DNA of 64,000 nucleotides from an uncultured bacterium (GTDB lineage Bacteria > Gemmatimonadota > Gemmatimonadetes > Longimicrobiales > RSA9): positions 1 through 64,000 of the forward strand of contig CALBZE010000069.1 in NCBI GenBank assembly GCA_937889645.1, in the 5' to 3' direction. Under the pieces are notes generated by a model, which did not search any database, was not told the DNA's origin, and saw nothing but the letters and a program-made list of their open reading frames with translations. Below are positions 40,796 to 50,727 of the stretch, piece after piece (position 1 is the first letter of the stretch; the number at the start of each line of letters is the position of its first letter). The translations under genes and the position numbers were made by a program.

Positions 40796-42394
40796 TCACG
40801 CCTCCCCCGCCCCTCCGACGCCGTCCGGCAGCAACATCGTCAGCACGAGTCCGATCGCGATGACCGGAATCCCGACGCGGTACAGGAACGCGACGGCGCC
40901 GGTCAGCGTGTCGGGCGGCGCGGCGGCGATCGGGTCGGCCGCGCCGGGTGGAACGACGCGCGCGATCCTGAGCGCGAAGAGCGCGCCGGCGATGGTCACG
41001 CCCAGCACCTGGCCGATGGCGCGCGAGAAGGTCGAGAGGGCGGAGACGACGCCGACCGCCTCCGGCCGCGCCGCGCCCTGCGCGATCAGCGTGTAGAGCG
41101 GGAGCGACGGCCCGATCCCGAGCCCGATCAGCACCATCTTCCACGTCACCTCGAGCGACGTCGACTCCGTCGTCAGCGTGAATCCCATGAGCCCGAACGC
41201 GACGACGAGGAGGAGCAGGCTCCCGACGAGGACGGATTTCGTGTGCCCGACCCGGCTGGCGAGCTGACCCGCCGAGATGCTCCCGCTCACGATCCCCAGC
41301 GTCAGCGGCAGGAGCGTGAGCCCCGCGCTCGTCGCCGAGACGCCGACGACGTTCACCAGGTAGAGCGGCAGGAAGACCATGCTGATCAGGAAGACCGCGC
41401 CGAGCGCGAACGACGCGGCCGTCGCCAGCGCGATCGCCCGGTTCCGGAAGAGGCGCAGGTCGACGATCGGGTCCGCCGCGCGCCGCTCCGTCGCCACGAA
41501 GGCGACGAGGCCGAGCACCGAGGCCGCGACGAGCGCGAGCACCGGCCCGCGCCCCGACGTCGCCTGGCCCACCGAGACGTTCTCGCCCCCGCCGCCGAGC
41601 GACAGGGCGACGAGGAGTGGGACGACGCCCACGACCAACCACACCGCGCCGGCCACGTCGATCGGCGCCACCCGCGGCCGTCCGCCGATCCGCGGCATCT
41701 TCGTCACGATGAACCACAGCGCCACGCCGCCGATCGGCACGTTCACGAAGAAGACCCAGTGCCAGCCGAGCGTGTCGGTGATCACGCCGCCGACCAGCGG
41801 GCCGATCACGCTCGAAATCCCCATCGTCGCGCCGATCAGCCCCATGTACTTCCCGCGCTCCGCGGGCGGGAAGAGGTCCGCGATCACCGCGAGCGTCGAG
41901 GTGAATAGCGACGCCGCGCCGAGCCCCTGCACCGTCCGCCCGACGATCAGCACGCCCGTGTTCGGCGAGAGCCCCGCCACCACCGAGCCGGTGAGGAAGA
42001 GCACGACCCCGACCAGCAGGATCGGCTTGCGGCCGTAGATGTCCGACAGCTTGCCGTAGATCGGCAGCATGACCGTCGACGCGACGAGGTACGACGTCGT
42101 GAGCCACGCGTACAGCGACGCCGGGATCGACAGGTCGCGCTGGATCTCCGGACCCGCCGTCGCCACGATCGTCTGGTCCAGCCCCGAGAGCAGGAGTGCG
42201 AGCAGCACCCCCGCCATCGCGTAGACGCGGTCGCGGCGACCGATGGCGGGCGGCCGGGCGTCCGCGGGCGGCTGGGCGCCGGCGGGTGGCGGAGTGCTCG
42301 CGGATGGTTGGGCGCCGGCGGGTGGCGCGGTGTCGGCGGGTCGCCTGGCGCCGGCGTCATCCGGCCGCGGCGCCGTCGGGATCGGTGCCTCCAT
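40796..42394 (-). CDS. MFS transporter, DHA2 (EmrB/QacA) family
   Basis: Predicted 532-residue exporter with 14 membrane segments. Signatures: [22 protein letters not shown] (helix 1, motif D1), [20 protein letters not shown] (motif A), [54 protein letters not shown] (motif C region). The cytoplasmic N-terminus (about 50 residues) is a Pro/Ala repeat (PPAGAQP). GAGGAG lies ten bases before the ATG at 42394. It probably exports drugs or other toxic small molecules by proton antiport. No regulator is adjacent. Confidence 0.9.
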   Translation of the reverse strand: MEAPIPTAPRPDDAGARRPADTAPPAGAQPSASTPPPAGAQPPADARPPAIGRRDRVYAMAGVLLALLLSGLDQTIVATAGPEIQRDLSIPASLYAWLTTSYLVASTVMLPIYGKLSDIYGRKPILLVGVVLFLTGSVVAGLSPNTGVLIVGRTVQGLGAASLFTSTLAVIADLFPPAERGKYMGLIGATMGISSVIGPLVGGVITDTLGWHWVFFVNVPIGGVALWFIVTKMPRIGGRPRVAPIDVAGAVWLVVGVVPLLVALSLGGGGENVSVGQATSGRGPVLALVAASVLGLVAFVATERRAADPIVDLRLFRNRAIALATAASFALGAVFLISMVFLPLYLVNVVGVSATSAGLTLLPLTLGIVSGSISAGQLASRVGHTKSVLVGSLLLLVVAFGLMGFTLTTESTSLEVTWKMVLIGLGIGPSLPLYTLIAQGAARPEAVGVVSALSTFSRAIGQVLGVTIAGALFALRIARVVPPGAADPIAAAPPDTLTGAVAFLYRVGIPVIAIGLVLTMLLPDGVGGAGEA

Positions 42395-42741
42395 CAGCGC
42401 GTCGCTCCTCGAGAGAAAGACTTCATCGGGACTCCGTCCGTCGTGTAGTAGCTCCGGTCGAACCCCGAAAGCTACACGGGTGTCAAGTGGCAAAGCGTCT
42501 GCCGTGGGGGCGGGGGCCGCTGGTCGGACGTTTTGTGGGGGCGCCCGCGCGGAGGGAGGGGGCAGCACAGACCCCCGCCGACGTGCGGGAGCGGTTGGGG
42601 CGGACGCCCGCGCGGACGGAGGGGGCAGTGATAGGGTGTCGACGGCGCGTTGATTCGCTAGTGCATATTGACAATTTAGGTCCGTCTAAATATCATGCTA
42701 ATCGTGTCTAATCCTCGGGCCGAATTCGAGCGGAGGGGGCG
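42395..42741. other. 347-bp divergent intergenic region with a regulated promoter
   Basis: GC-rich left part with a duplicated GCCCGCGCGGA(G/C)GGAGGGGGCAG motif (about 42542 and 42605). The right part (42655-42715) is strikingly AT-rich and carries the promoter and operator of the TonB receptor gene. Confidence 0.6.
42668..42696 (+). promoter_or_regulatory. sigma70-type promoter with internal DtxR-like operator
   Basis: TTGACA (42668-42673), a 17-bp spacer and TATCAT (42691-42696) form a near-consensus promoter for the TonB receptor gene. The spacer and -10 box (42673-42693) contain a dyad, TTTAGG-N4-TCTAAA, embedded in AATTT-AGGTC-N3-CTAAAT-AT. Almost the same sequence lies in the promoter of the DtxR-FeoA/feoB operon at 46126-46147. 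Two DtxR-family regulators are encoded nearby and DtxR boxes are dyads of TTAGG type, so metal-dependent repression is the likely control. Confidence 0.75.
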
Positions 42742-45141
42742 ATGCGGGATGGACGCGATGGCCGCCTGGTCGGCTTTGCGGCGCGCCTGGTCGGCTTGGC
42801 CGGAGTCGCGCTGGTCGGGTTGATGTCGTCGGGCGCGGCGGACGCGGCGCTGTGGGGCGCGACCGTGGCGGCGCCGGTGCAGGGCGAGCTCTACGACGTG
42901 GTCGGGCGGGTGCGGGGCGCGGGCGGGGAGCCGGTGGCGAGCGCGGAGGTGCGGGTGCTCGGGACCGCGCGGCTGGTGGTGGCGGACGCGGAGGGGCGGT
43001 TCGTGGTGCGGGGGCTGCGCGCGGGCGCGCATCGTCTGCACGTGTCGCGGCTGGGGTACGCGCCGGTGGTTCGGGAGGTGGTGGTGCCTGCGGGCGAGGC
43101 GGGTGCTGGGGGCGCGGGCGGTCGAGGCGCCGACGGTGCCGCGGGCCGCGCGCAGGGCGCCGACGGCGCAGCCGGCCGCGTGCAGGTCGTCGACGGCCCG
43201 GCCTCGGCGTACGTGGAGATCGTCCTGATCGAGACCCCGCTCGCGCTGCCGGGGGTGCAGGTGACGGCGACGCCGGGTGGCGGAGCCGCATGGGCGGCGT
43301 CGCAGGCGACGACGGAGCTGTCGGGGTCGGCGCTGGAGCGGAATCTCGGCGCGACGCTGGCGGAGACGCTGCAGGGGACGCCGGGGATGGCGGTGCGGTA
43401 CTCGGGCCCCGCGGCGGCGGCGCCGGTGATTCGCGGCCTCTCGGGCGACCGGATCCTGGTGCTGCAGGACGGCCTGCGCACGGGCGACTTAGCGGGCTCG
43501 GCGGTGGACCACACGGTCACGATCGACCCGCTGGCGGCGTCGCGGGTGGAGGTGGTGCGGGGGCCGGCGGCGCTGCTGTACGGGAACAACGCGCTGGGCG
43601 GGGTCGTCAACGTGATCTCGGACGACGTGCCGGTGGACGCCCCGCCGCGCGCCGGCGTCGAGGCGGCGGGGCAGGCGGAGTCAGCACACGCGGGCGGCGG
43701 GATCGCGGCACGCGCGGCCGTGCCGGTCGGCCGCGGGTGGGTCTTTGGCGCGCGCGGTGGCATGCGGCGCACGGGCGACGTGCGGATCTCCGAGGACCCG
43801 GCGCTGGGACGTCGCCTGGCGAACACGGGGATGGAGAGCGTGAACGGGACGCTCGGCGTCGGGTACGCGGGCCGGACGGTTCGGGCCGGCGCGGCGCTGC
43901 GTCGCTACGACTTCGAGTACGGCCTCCCGGCCCGTCCGGGGACCGACCCGCTGCGCTGGGCCGGTCGCCGGGTCGAAGCCGTGCTGCGCGCCGAGGTCGA
44001 ACTGCCGTCGTCGGGCCTCTCCGGCGTGCGGCTGGACGCGACGCTCCAGGACTACGCGCACGACGAGGTCGTCGTCGCCGGCGGGTCGGGGAACCGGTTC
44101 GAGCTGCGCACGGCCGCGGTCGGGGTGCGACTGGACCAGGCCCCGCGCGGCCCGCTCGGACGCGGCGCGTGGGGTGTGAGCGGGCTGTGGAAGGACTACA
44201 CGAGCGAGGGCGCGACGTCGCTCACGCCGCCGGCGAACTCGACCGCGGCCGGCGTCTTCGGCTTCCAGCAGCTCGAGCTGAGCGACGACGGCGCGGCGCT
44301 CCAGCTCGGCGCGCGGCTGGACCGCTACGCCGTCGCGTCGCGCACGGCGCCGAAGTTCGGCCCCGGGCGCGAGCGGGTGTTCACCGCCGTTTCGGGCTCC
44401 GTCGGCCTGGTGCTCCCGCTCGGCGACGCGGCGAGCGCGGCGTTCACGGTGGCCCGCGCGTTCCGCGCGCCGACCGTCGAGGAGCTGTACTCCCGATCCG
44501 TCCACGCCGGGACGGGCGCGGTCGAGTTCGGGAACCCGGCCCTGGAGGCCGAGCGCGCGCTGGGCGCGGACGCCGTGCTTCGCCTCCATTCGTCGCGCGT
44601 CACGGGGCAGCTGGCCGCTTACGTCAACCGCGTCGCTGGCTACATCTACCCCGCGGTCACGGGCGACACCGTGGTCGACGGCTACGCGCTCCCGGTCGTC
44701 GGCTACGCGCAGCGCGACGCGACGCTGCGCGGGGTCGAGGGCTCGGTCGAGGCCGTGGTGGTGCGGAGCCTCATCGTCGGGTTGGGCGGCGACGCCGTCT
44801 CCGCGCGCCGCGAGGGCGGCGGCACGATCCCGTTCCTTCCGCCCGCTCGCCTCTTCCTCGGCGTCCGGTGGGACGATGGCGCCCGGCTCCTCGGCGTCCG
44901 CGTCCGCCACGCCGCCGCCCGCACGCGCATCAGCGAAGACGACGAGACGCCGACCGATGGCTACACGCTCGTCGACCTCGAGGCGGGGGTGCGGACATCG
45001 TTCGGCGGGACGCGTCACTCGCTCACGGTGCGGGTCGACAACGTCGGGAACGTGGTGTACCACGACGCGAGCAGCCGGATCAAGGACTTCGCGCCGAATC
45101 CGGGGAGGAATCTGGCGGTGGTGTATAGGGTGGGGTGGTGA
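42742..45141 (+). CDS. TonB-dependent metal receptor (ZnuD-like)
   Basis: Predicted 799-residue outer-membrane receptor. Signal (VGLAGVALVGLMSSGAADA), carboxypeptidase-like domain (VVGRVRGAGGEPVASAEVRV, VVRGLRAGAHRLHVSRLGY), a Gly/Ala-rich insert, then a plug with PVIRGLSGDRILVLQDGLRTGD, VDHTVTIDPLAASRVEVVRGPAALLYGNNALGGVVNVISDDVP. The DH after the plug loop and this wording are close to ZnuD-type zinc receptors. But the shared operator with the feoB operon and the adjacent DtxR-type gene point to iron or manganese. The barrel ends KDFAPNPGRNLAVVYRVGW with terminal tryptophan. GGAGGG precedes the ATG. Confidence 0.88.
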   Translation: MRDGRDGRLVGFAARLVGLAGVALVGLMSSGAADAALWGATVAAPVQGELYDVVGRVRGAGGEPVASAEVRVLGTARLVVADAEGRFVVRGLRAGAHRLHVSRLGYAPVVREVVVPAGEAGAGGAGGRGADGAAGRAQGADGAAGRVQVVDGPASAYVEIVLIETPLALPGVQVTATPGGGAAWAASQATTELSGSALERNLGATLAETLQGTPGMAVRYSGPAAAAPVIRGLSGDRILVLQDGLRTGDLAGSAVDHTVTIDPLAASRVEVVRGPAALLYGNNALGGVVNVISDDVPVDAPPRAGVEAAGQAESAHAGGGIAARAAVPVGRGWVFGARGGMRRTGDVRISEDPALGRRLANTGMESVNGTLGVGYAGRTVRAGAALRRYDFEYGLPARPGTDPLRWAGRRVEAVLRAEVELPSSGLSGVRLDATLQDYAHDEVVVAGGSGNRFELRTAAVGVRLDQAPRGPLGRGAWGVSGLWKDYTSEGATSLTPPANSTAAGVFGFQQLELSDDGAALQLGARLDRYAVASRTAPKFGPGRERVFTAVSGSVGLVLPLGDAASAAFTVARAFRAPTVEELYSRSVHAGTGAVEFGNPALEAERALGADAVLRLHSSRVTGQLAAYVNRVAGYIYPAVTGDTVVDGYALPVVGYAQRDATLRGVEGSVEAVVVRSLIVGLGGDAVSARREGGGTIPFLPPARLFLGVRWDDGARLLGVRVRHAAARTRISEDDETPTDGYTLVDLEAGVRTSFGGTRHSLTVRVDNVGNVVYHDASSRIKDFAPNPGRNLAVVYRVGW

Positions 45142-45254
45142 GAGGGGTGGCGGTTGTGCGAGGCTGGCATCCGGCGCGATCTTCTGCGAAATTAGGGGAC
45201 GGGTCGCGGACCGCCGGGGCCCGGACGGCAGGATCGCCTTGGAGAACAGCCAGG

Positions 45255-45971
45255 ATGCCGAGCAAGCGCACCGCAGAGGAGTACACCGCTCCGGTCGAGG
45301 ACTACCTCAAGACGATCTACGAGCTGGAGCGGATCACCGGGGCCGCGATGACCAACGACATTGCCGGGCGACTCTCCGTCGCACCGGCGTCGGTGAGCGG
45401 CATGGTCCGTCGCCTCGCCGATCAGGGGTTGCTCCAGCACGAGAAGTACCGGGGCGTGCGACTCACCGAGGAAGGACGCCGCGTCGCCCTCGGGACGATC
45501 CGACGCCATCGCGTCATCGAGACGTACCTGACCGAGCGCCTCGGCTACCCCTGGGACATGGTCCACGAGGAGGCGGAGCGCCTCGAGCACGCCGCCTCCG
45601 ACGAGCTGATCGACCGCATGGCCGCCGCCCTCGGCGAGCCGACCGTCGACCCCCACGGCGCGCCGATCCCCACGCGCGAGGGCGAGATCCACGAGGGCGA
45701 GACGACCACCATCGCCGACCTCGAGGAGGGCGAATCCGCGCGCATCGTCCGCGTCAGCGACGACAACCCCGAGCTGCTCCGCTACCTCGACGAGATCGGA
45801 CTCACCCTCGGCACCGGCGTCACCCTCGTCTCGCGCGCGCCGTTCGATGGCCCGCTCGTCCTCCGGCTCGAAGGCGAAGGCGACGGCGCGGCCGGCGAGC
45901 GCGCGATCGGCCCCACCGTCGCCGCCGCGATCCGCGTGGAGCGCTGCGAGGCGCCGGAGCAAGCTGAGTAG
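45255..45971 (+). CDS. DtxR/MntR-family metal-dependent repressor
   Basis: Predicted 238-residue regulator. Winged helix (VEDYLKTIYELE, MTNDIAGRLSVAPASVSGMVRRLADQGLLQHEKYRGVRLTEEGRRVAL), dimerisation/metal domain with RRHRVIETYLTERLGYPWDMVHEEAERLEHAASDEL (ExxEH, MntR-like), PTVDPHGAPIP, and an SH3/FeoA-like C-terminal domain. It should bind Mn or Fe and repress the receptor and feo promoters. It lies 113 bp after the receptor gene. Confidence 0.92.
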   Translation: MPSKRTAEEYTAPVEDYLKTIYELERITGAAMTNDIAGRLSVAPASVSGMVRRLADQGLLQHEKYRGVRLTEEGRRVALGTIRRHRVIETYLTERLGYPWDMVHEEAERLEHAASDELIDRMAAALGEPTVDPHGAPIPTREGEIHEGETTTIADLEEGESARIVRVSDDNPELLRYLDEIGLTLGTGVTLVSRAPFDGPLVLRLEGEGDGAAGERAIGPTVAAAIRVERCEAPEQAE

Positions 45972-46112
45972 GCGACGCCGGCGCCCGCTCCGGGCGTCGC
46001 CCCTCCCAAGCACCCGCCCGCCCTCGCCCCCGGCTCCGCATCCGTCTTCACCCATTCTCGCCCTCCATCGTCACTTACGGTTGATCCGCCGCCCGCGCAC
46101 GCATCTTGCCGC

Positions 46113-46147
46113 TTGACCTGATCCGAATTTGAGGTCATACTAAATTT
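46113..46147 (+). promoter_or_regulatory. promoter with DtxR-like operator upstream of dtxR-feoA/feoB
   Basis: TTGACC (46113-46118), 17-bp spacer, CATACT (46136-46141). Overlapping the -10 box, 46126-46147 reads AATTTG-AGGTC-ATA-CTAAAT-TT, sharing AATTT, AGGTC and CTAAAT in order with the operator at 42673-42693. This is an AT-rich island in a GC-rich region. Repressor binding here would block RNA polymerase. Confidence 0.75.
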
Positions 46148-46165
46148 GGGTTTCGGGGTGGTGGG

Positions 46166-47386
46166 GTGGGGGGCGACCATCGATCGGTGGAGGGACGCGT
46201 GGTACGACCCGAGGTCGCGCTTTCGGTCTTCTTCGCGACGGCGCTCATCGGCGCGGCGCTGTTCTGGCCGCGGTGGGGGCTGGTCGCGAGGGTGTGGTCG
46301 CTGCGGCGCTATACGGAGCGGGTTCGGATCGAGGACGCGCTCAAGCACGTCTATCACTGCGAGGAGGCGGGGCGCGCGTGTAGCCTGGAGAGCCTGGCGG
46401 GCGTGCTGGGCGTGTCGCGGCACGTGGCGGCGCGGGTCTTCGCGCGGGTGGTCGAGCGCGGGCTGGGGCGCTGGGTGGGCGAGGATCTGGGGCTGACGGA
46501 GGAGGGGCGCGCGTACGCGGTGCACGTCGTCCGGAGCCATCGGCTGTGGGAGCGCTACCTCGCGGACCGGACCGGCGTGCATCCGACGGAATGGCACGAC
46601 GAGGCCGATGCGCGGGAGCACACGATGTCGCCCGCGGAGGCCGCGGAGCTCTCGGCGCGGCTCGGGCATCCGCGCTACGACCCGCACGGCGACCCGATCC
46701 CCGGCGCGGACGGCGCGGCCGCGCCCCTGGCGGGCGTCCCGCTCACCGAGCTGGCAGTGGGCGAGCAGGGCGTGATCGTGCACCTGGAGGACGAGCCGCG
46801 GGAGGTGTACGACCGCCTGGTGCGTGCGGGTCTGGGGCCGTGGATGCGGGTGGAGGTGCTGGGGACGGGGGGCGGCGTCGTTCGGGTCCGCGCGGGTGGC
46901 CGGGAGCGGGAGCTGGAGGCGATGGTCGCCCGGAGCGTGGCGGTCGAGCGCTTGCCGGCGGATGCGGCGCGGGACGCCGGGGTCGAGACGCTGGCGACGC
47001 TGCGGCCGGGCGAGTCGGCGCGGGTGGTGCGGATCTCGGCGTCGTGCCGGGGTCTGCAGCGACGTCGCCTGCTGGACCTGGGCGTGGTGCCGGGGACGCG
47101 GATCACGGCTGTGCTGCGCAGCGCGTCCGGCGACCCCGTCGCCTACGAGATCCGCGGCGCGCTGATCGCGCTGCGGCGGGAGCAGGCGGAGTGGATCCTG
47201 GTGCGGCGCGAGGCGTCGGAGGACCCGATGTGCGAGGCGTCGGAGGACCCGATGCGCGAGGCCTCGGGCGACGTGGAGGACGTGGCGGACGACGCGGCAT
47301 CCGCTCGCGCGACGTCGCATGCTACCGCGCCGGAGGGCGCGACCCCGGAGTCGGGCGCCGCACCGGCGTCGACGGGAGGCGAGTGA
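46166..47386 (+). CDS. membrane-anchored DtxR-like regulator fused to two FeoA domains
   Basis: Predicted about 406 residues from GTG 46166 (GTGs at 46187 and 46199 are alternatives). Order: one membrane helix ([18 protein letters not shown], about 17-34); winged helix ([44 protein letters not shown]); a DtxR metal domain ([43 protein letters not shown]), with Asp where MntR has its first Glu; then two FeoA/SH3 domains ([48 protein letters not shown]); and a disordered tail with EDPM repeats. DNA-binding regulators are rarely membrane-bound. Here it may sense metal next to FeoB, or have lost DNA binding and act as a FeoB partner. FeoB starts 1 bp after its stop. Confidence 0.85.
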   Translation: MGGDHRSVEGRVVRPEVALSVFFATALIGAALFWPRWGLVARVWSLRRYTERVRIEDALKHVYHCEEAGRACSLESLAGVLGVSRHVAARVFARVVERGLGRWVGEDLGLTEEGRAYAVHVVRSHRLWERYLADRTGVHPTEWHDEADAREHTMSPAEAAELSARLGHPRYDPHGDPIPGADGAAAPLAGVPLTELAVGEQGVIVHLEDEPREVYDRLVRAGLGPWMRVEVLGTGGGVVRVRAGGRERELEAMVARSVAVERLPADAARDAGVETLATLRPGESARVVRISASCRGLQRRRLLDLGVVPGTRITAVLRSASGDPVAYEIRGALIALRREQAEWILVRREASEDPMCEASEDPMREASGDVEDVADDAASARATSHATAPEGATPESGAAPASTGGE

Positions 47387-47387
47387 C

Positions 47388-49712
47388 ATGCCGAAGACGA
47401 AGGCGCCGGACTGCCATCCGGCCGGCGGGGCCCGCACGCCGCAGCTCGTGCGGCTGGGGCTGGACCCGAAGCACGGCTGGGACATTCTGGTCGCGCTGGC
47501 GGGGAACCCGAACACGGGGAAGAGCACGGTCTTCAACGCGCTGACCGGGCTGAGGCAGCACACGGGGAACTGGCCGGGGAAGACGGTCACTCGCGCGGAG
47601 GGCGTCTTCGCGCACGAGGGGCGTCGCATCAAGATCGTCGACCTGCCGGGGACCTACTCGCTGCAGGCGGGGAGCGCGGACGAGGAGGTCGCGCGGGATT
47701 TCGTCCTCTTCGGCGGTCCGGACGTGACCGTCGTCGTCGTCGACGCGACGCGCGTCGAGCGCAACCTGAACCTGGTACTCCAGGTCCTGGAGATCACCGA
47801 CCGCGTCGTCGTGTGCCTGAACCTCATGGACGAGGCGAAGCGGCGCGGGATCGCGGTGGATGCGGCCAAGCTCGAGGCGGAGCTGGGCGTGCCGGTGATT
47901 CCGGCCGCGGCGCGGCGCGGCGAAGGGATCAACGAGCTGCTGCGGGCCGTATGCGACGTCGCCGACGGGAGGATCCGGCCGCGCCCGTTCCGCATCGCCG
48001 AGCACCCGCCCGAGGTCGAGGGCGCGCTGTCGGAGCTGACGCCGCTCGTGCGCGAAGCGTTCCCGGAGCTGGACAACGCCCGGTGGGTTGCGTTGCGACT
48101 CCTCAACGGCGACGAGCGGGTCGAGGAGGCGGTGCGCACGGGCGAGCTGGGGCGGCTGCAGGCGTCGGGGCGGTTGGTGGCGGCGGGCGGGGCGCTCATG
48201 GGCACGGCGTCGCCGGGCTCCGAGGTAGGCGCGCCGGGTGCGGAGGGTGGAACGACCGGGACGGGCGACGGCGGTACGGCGGCCGAGGCGATCGGCCCGG
48301 TTGCGGTGCGCGAGCGGGTGCTCCGGCATGCGGCGTCGCTCCGCTGGCGTCTTCCGCCGAACTTCGACGATGCGCTTACGGAGAGCATCTACACAGCGGC
48401 GCACGCGATCGCCGAGCGGTCCGTGGCGACGGGGCTGAAGAAGGCGCGCTTCGACTTCGACCGGACGCTGGATCGCCTGCTGACGAGCCGGTGGACCGGG
48501 TTCCCGATCATGCTTCTGATCCTCACGGTCGTTTTCTGGATCACGATCGCGGGTGCGAACGTCCCCTCGGGGCTCCTGGCGGACCTGCTGATCGGGACGA
48601 TCCACCCGGCGCTGAAGTCGCTCGAGGACACCCTCGGGATGCCGTGGTGGCTCGGCGGCTTCCTCTTCGACGGCGTCTATCTGGCGACGGCTTGGGTCGT
48701 CAGCGTGATGCTGCCGCCGATGGCGATCTTCTTCCCGCTCTTCACGCTCCTCGAGGACTTCGGGTACCTGCCGCGCGTCGCCTTCAACATGGACGCGCTC
48801 TTCCGCCGCGCGGGCGCCCACGGGAAGCAGGCGCTCACCATGTGCATGGGCTTCGGGTGCAACGCGGCTGGCGTCGTCTCGGCGCGGATCATCGACAGCC
48901 CGCGGGAGCGGTTGATCGCGATCCTGACCAACAACTTCTCGCTCTGCAACGGCCGCTGGCCGACGCAGATCCTGATCGCCTCGATCTTCCTGGGCGGCGT
49001 CGCGCCGGCGCACCTGGCGGGGCTGGTCTCGGCGGGCGCGGTCGTCGCGATCGCACTGCTCGGCGTCGGCTTCATGTTTTTCTCTTCGTGGCTCCTGTCG
49101 CGCACGGTGCTGCGGGGCGAGGCGAGCACGTTCAGCCTGGAGCTGCCGCCATACCGGCCGCCGCGGGTGCTCCAGACGCTCTACACGTCGCTCGTCGACC
49201 GCACGCTGATCGTGCTGTGGCGCGCCGTGGTCTTCGCGGTGCCGGCCGGCGCGGTGATCTGGCTGATCTCCAACGTGCAGCTCGGCGGCGCGAGTATCGC
49301 GGAGCACCTGGTCGGCGCGCTGGACCCCGTCGGCTGGCTGATCGGACTGAATGGCGTCATCCTGCTGGCGTACGTCGTGGCGATCCCGGCCAACGAGATC
49401 GTGATTCCGACGGTGCTGATGCTCACGGTGCTGACGGCCGGGGTGGAGGGGGTGGGCGCGGGGGCGGGGGTGATGTTCGAGCTGGAGTCCGCCGGCGAGA
49501 TCGGTGCGCTGCTCGAGGCCGGGGGGTGGACGCTGCTGACGGCCGTGTGTCTCATGCTCTTCAGTCTGCTGCACAACCCGTGTTCGACGACGATCTACAC
49601 GATCTACAAGGAGACGGGGAGTGTGAAGTGGACGGCGGTGGCGGCGTTGATGCCGCTGGCGATGGGGTTTACGGTGTGCTTCCTCGTCGCCCAGTTCTGG
49701 CGCCTCTTCTAA
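47388..49712 (+). CDS. feoB: ferrous iron transport protein B
   Basis: Predicted 774-residue inner-membrane Fe(II) transporter. The N-terminal G domain has [16 protein letters not shown] (G1, about 39), [13 protein letters not shown] (G2), VDLPGTYSL (G3) and [11 protein letters not shown] (G4), then a helical GDI region interrupted by a Gly/Thr-rich insert (about 265-305). The membrane part has [39 protein letters not shown] (Gate 1 cysteine motif) and [16 protein letters not shown]. It ends [19 protein letters not shown] (Gate 2). It is the last gene of the operon under the DtxR-like operator. No FeoC; FeoA is supplied by the fused upstream protein. Confidence 0.95.
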   Translation: MPKTKAPDCHPAGGARTPQLVRLGLDPKHGWDILVALAGNPNTGKSTVFNALTGLRQHTGNWPGKTVTRAEGVFAHEGRRIKIVDLPGTYSLQAGSADEEVARDFVLFGGPDVTVVVVDATRVERNLNLVLQVLEITDRVVVCLNLMDEAKRRGIAVDAAKLEAELGVPVIPAAARRGEGINELLRAVCDVADGRIRPRPFRIAEHPPEVEGALSELTPLVREAFPELDNARWVALRLLNGDERVEEAVRTGELGRLQASGRLVAAGGALMGTASPGSEVGAPGAEGGTTGTGDGGTAAEAIGPVAVRERVLRHAASLRWRLPPNFDDALTESIYTAAHAIAERSVATGLKKARFDFDRTLDRLLTSRWTGFPIMLLILTVVFWITIAGANVPSGLLADLLIGTIHPALKSLEDTLGMPWWLGGFLFDGVYLATAWVVSVMLPPMAIFFPLFTLLEDFGYLPRVAFNMDALFRRAGAHGKQALTMCMGFGCNAAGVVSARIIDSPRERLIAILTNNFSLCNGRWPTQILIASIFLGGVAPAHLAGLVSAGAVVAIALLGVGFMFFSSWLLSRTVLRGEASTFSLELPPYRPPRVLQTLYTSLVDRTLIVLWRAVVFAVPAGAVIWLISNVQLGGASIAEHLVGALDPVGWLIGLNGVILLAYVVAIPANEIVIPTVLMLTVLTAGVEGVGAGAGVMFELESAGEIGALLEAGGWTLLTAVCLMLFSLLHNPCSTTIYTIYKETGSVKWTAVAALMPLAMGFTVCFLVAQFWRLF

Positions 49713-49723
49713 CCGGACCCTAA

Positions 49724-49868
49724 TCGGACCACGTTTCAATTTTCATAATCGGCCTGGACGGCGTGCAGATCGGGCGAGATTGCGGCGCGCAGGCCGGTTG
49801 GCCGGGTCGCTGTTGGGACAGGAGCATGTTGGCATCGGCCAATTCTTGAATTTTGAAACCTGGTCCGA
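49724..49868. mobile_element. 145-bp MITE, copy 1
   Basis: Terminal inverted repeats of about 20 bp: TCGGACCACGTTTCAA at the left and its near-complement TTGAAACCTGGTCCGA at the right. It is flanked by CTAA on the left and CTCA on the right. It begins 12 bp after the feoB stop and ends one base before the stop of the next gene (minus strand). Copy 2 at 50583-50727 has the same length and termini. Confidence 0.8.
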
Positions 49869-49869
49869 C

Positions 49870-50493
49870 TCATCGGCTGGCGGCTGCCGTCAGCGCCCGA
49901 AGCATCTCCTCCCGAGTGATGTGCGTGGCGAGCGCGATCCCCTCGAGCCCGATCGGCAGCCCGCCCTCGATGCCGGCTAGGTTGATCGTCTGGGCGTAGA
50001 GGCCGCGCACCGTCGCGAGCAGCTCGCGAGCCTGGTCCGGCGGCAAGTTCGGCGCACGGACGCGTCCCGCGTCGATGGCAGGCGCGAGGGGGTGCCAGAA
50101 CTCCTTTTGCCAGTCGGGGAGGCGGGCAAAGACGTCGGCGGAGATCGCCCATTCGACTTCGATGAGCGGCGCGCCGTCCGCTGATTCGCGGAAGACCAGC
50201 CCTTGGAGCACGCCGTCGCGCAGCGGCTTGAAGTAGTGGTGCGTCTCGTACGACTGGTCGCGGAGGAAGTGCGTCGCCACGATGTACGTGGTGTACTGGC
50301 CGAGAGGTCCCGCCGTTGCCTGGTTCTGCGCCGACGCGTCGGCCGGTGCGGCCGTCGGCACCGGCACACCGTCCGGCGCCGGCCCGTACGGTCCAGCCTC
50401 CGCGGTCGCCCGTCCAACCCAGATACCACCCACCGCGCACACGACCAGCACGGTTGCCATCACGATCCCGTTCCGAGCGATGTGCATCGACAT
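49870..50493 (-). CDS. DUF1264 (OBAP-like) exported protein
   Basis: Predicted 207-residue protein, GGAGG six bases before the ATG at 50493. A signal anchor (IVMATVLVVCAVGGIWVG) is followed by a linker and a DUF1264-like domain: FLRDQSYETHHYFKPLRDGVLQGLVFRE, LIEVEWAISADVFARLP, EFWHPLAPAIDAGRV and GLYAQTINLAG. This resembles, from memory, plant oil-body-associated proteins (ExHH..C, LIGxEY, WHxH), with the usual second WHxH histidine changed to Leu. The function in bacteria is unknown. The gene is bracketed by two copies of a 145-bp MITE in the same orientation, so it could have moved as a unit. Confidence 0.7.
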   Translation of the reverse strand: MSMHIARNGIVMATVLVVCAVGGIWVGRATAEAGPYGPAPDGVPVPTAAPADASAQNQATAGPLGQYTTYIVATHFLRDQSYETHHYFKPLRDGVLQGLVFRESADGAPLIEVEWAISADVFARLPDWQKEFWHPLAPAIDAGRVRAPNLPPDQARELLATVRGLYAQTINLAGIEGGLPIGLEGIALATHITREEMLRALTAAASR

Positions 50494-50582
50494 GGCGACA
50501 CCTCCGTGACTCGCGTCCGCAGCCTGCTGGTGCCCCTGCCCCGTCGGGCGCCGTTCGCGCGTCACATTGTGTGCCAACCTAA

Positions 50583-50727
50583 CCGGACCACGTTTCCGTT
50601 TTCCGGATCGCCGCAGGAAGCGCGGGTGGCCGGACCGAGAACCGGCGAACCACGCGGGTTTCCGGATCACGTTCCAGACACTCGCATGTCGGAAGCGGCC
50701 AAACTGTGGAAATGGAAACGTGGTCCG
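50583..50727. mobile_element. 145-bp MITE, copy 2
   Basis: Left end CCGGACCACGTTTCCGTTTT, right end GGAAATGGAAACGTGGTCCG, flanked on both sides by CTAA (50579-50582 and 50728-50731), a likely target duplication. Interior similarity to copy 1 is clear near the right end (CATGTYGG...CGGCCAA). Its right edge abuts the TAG stop of the hydrolase gene. It has no coding capacity. Confidence 0.8.

Noticed and set aside
47322..49739. 805-codon antisense frame across feoB
   Set aside because: His/Arg/Gln-rich composition and no motifs; a shadow of feoB on the other strand.
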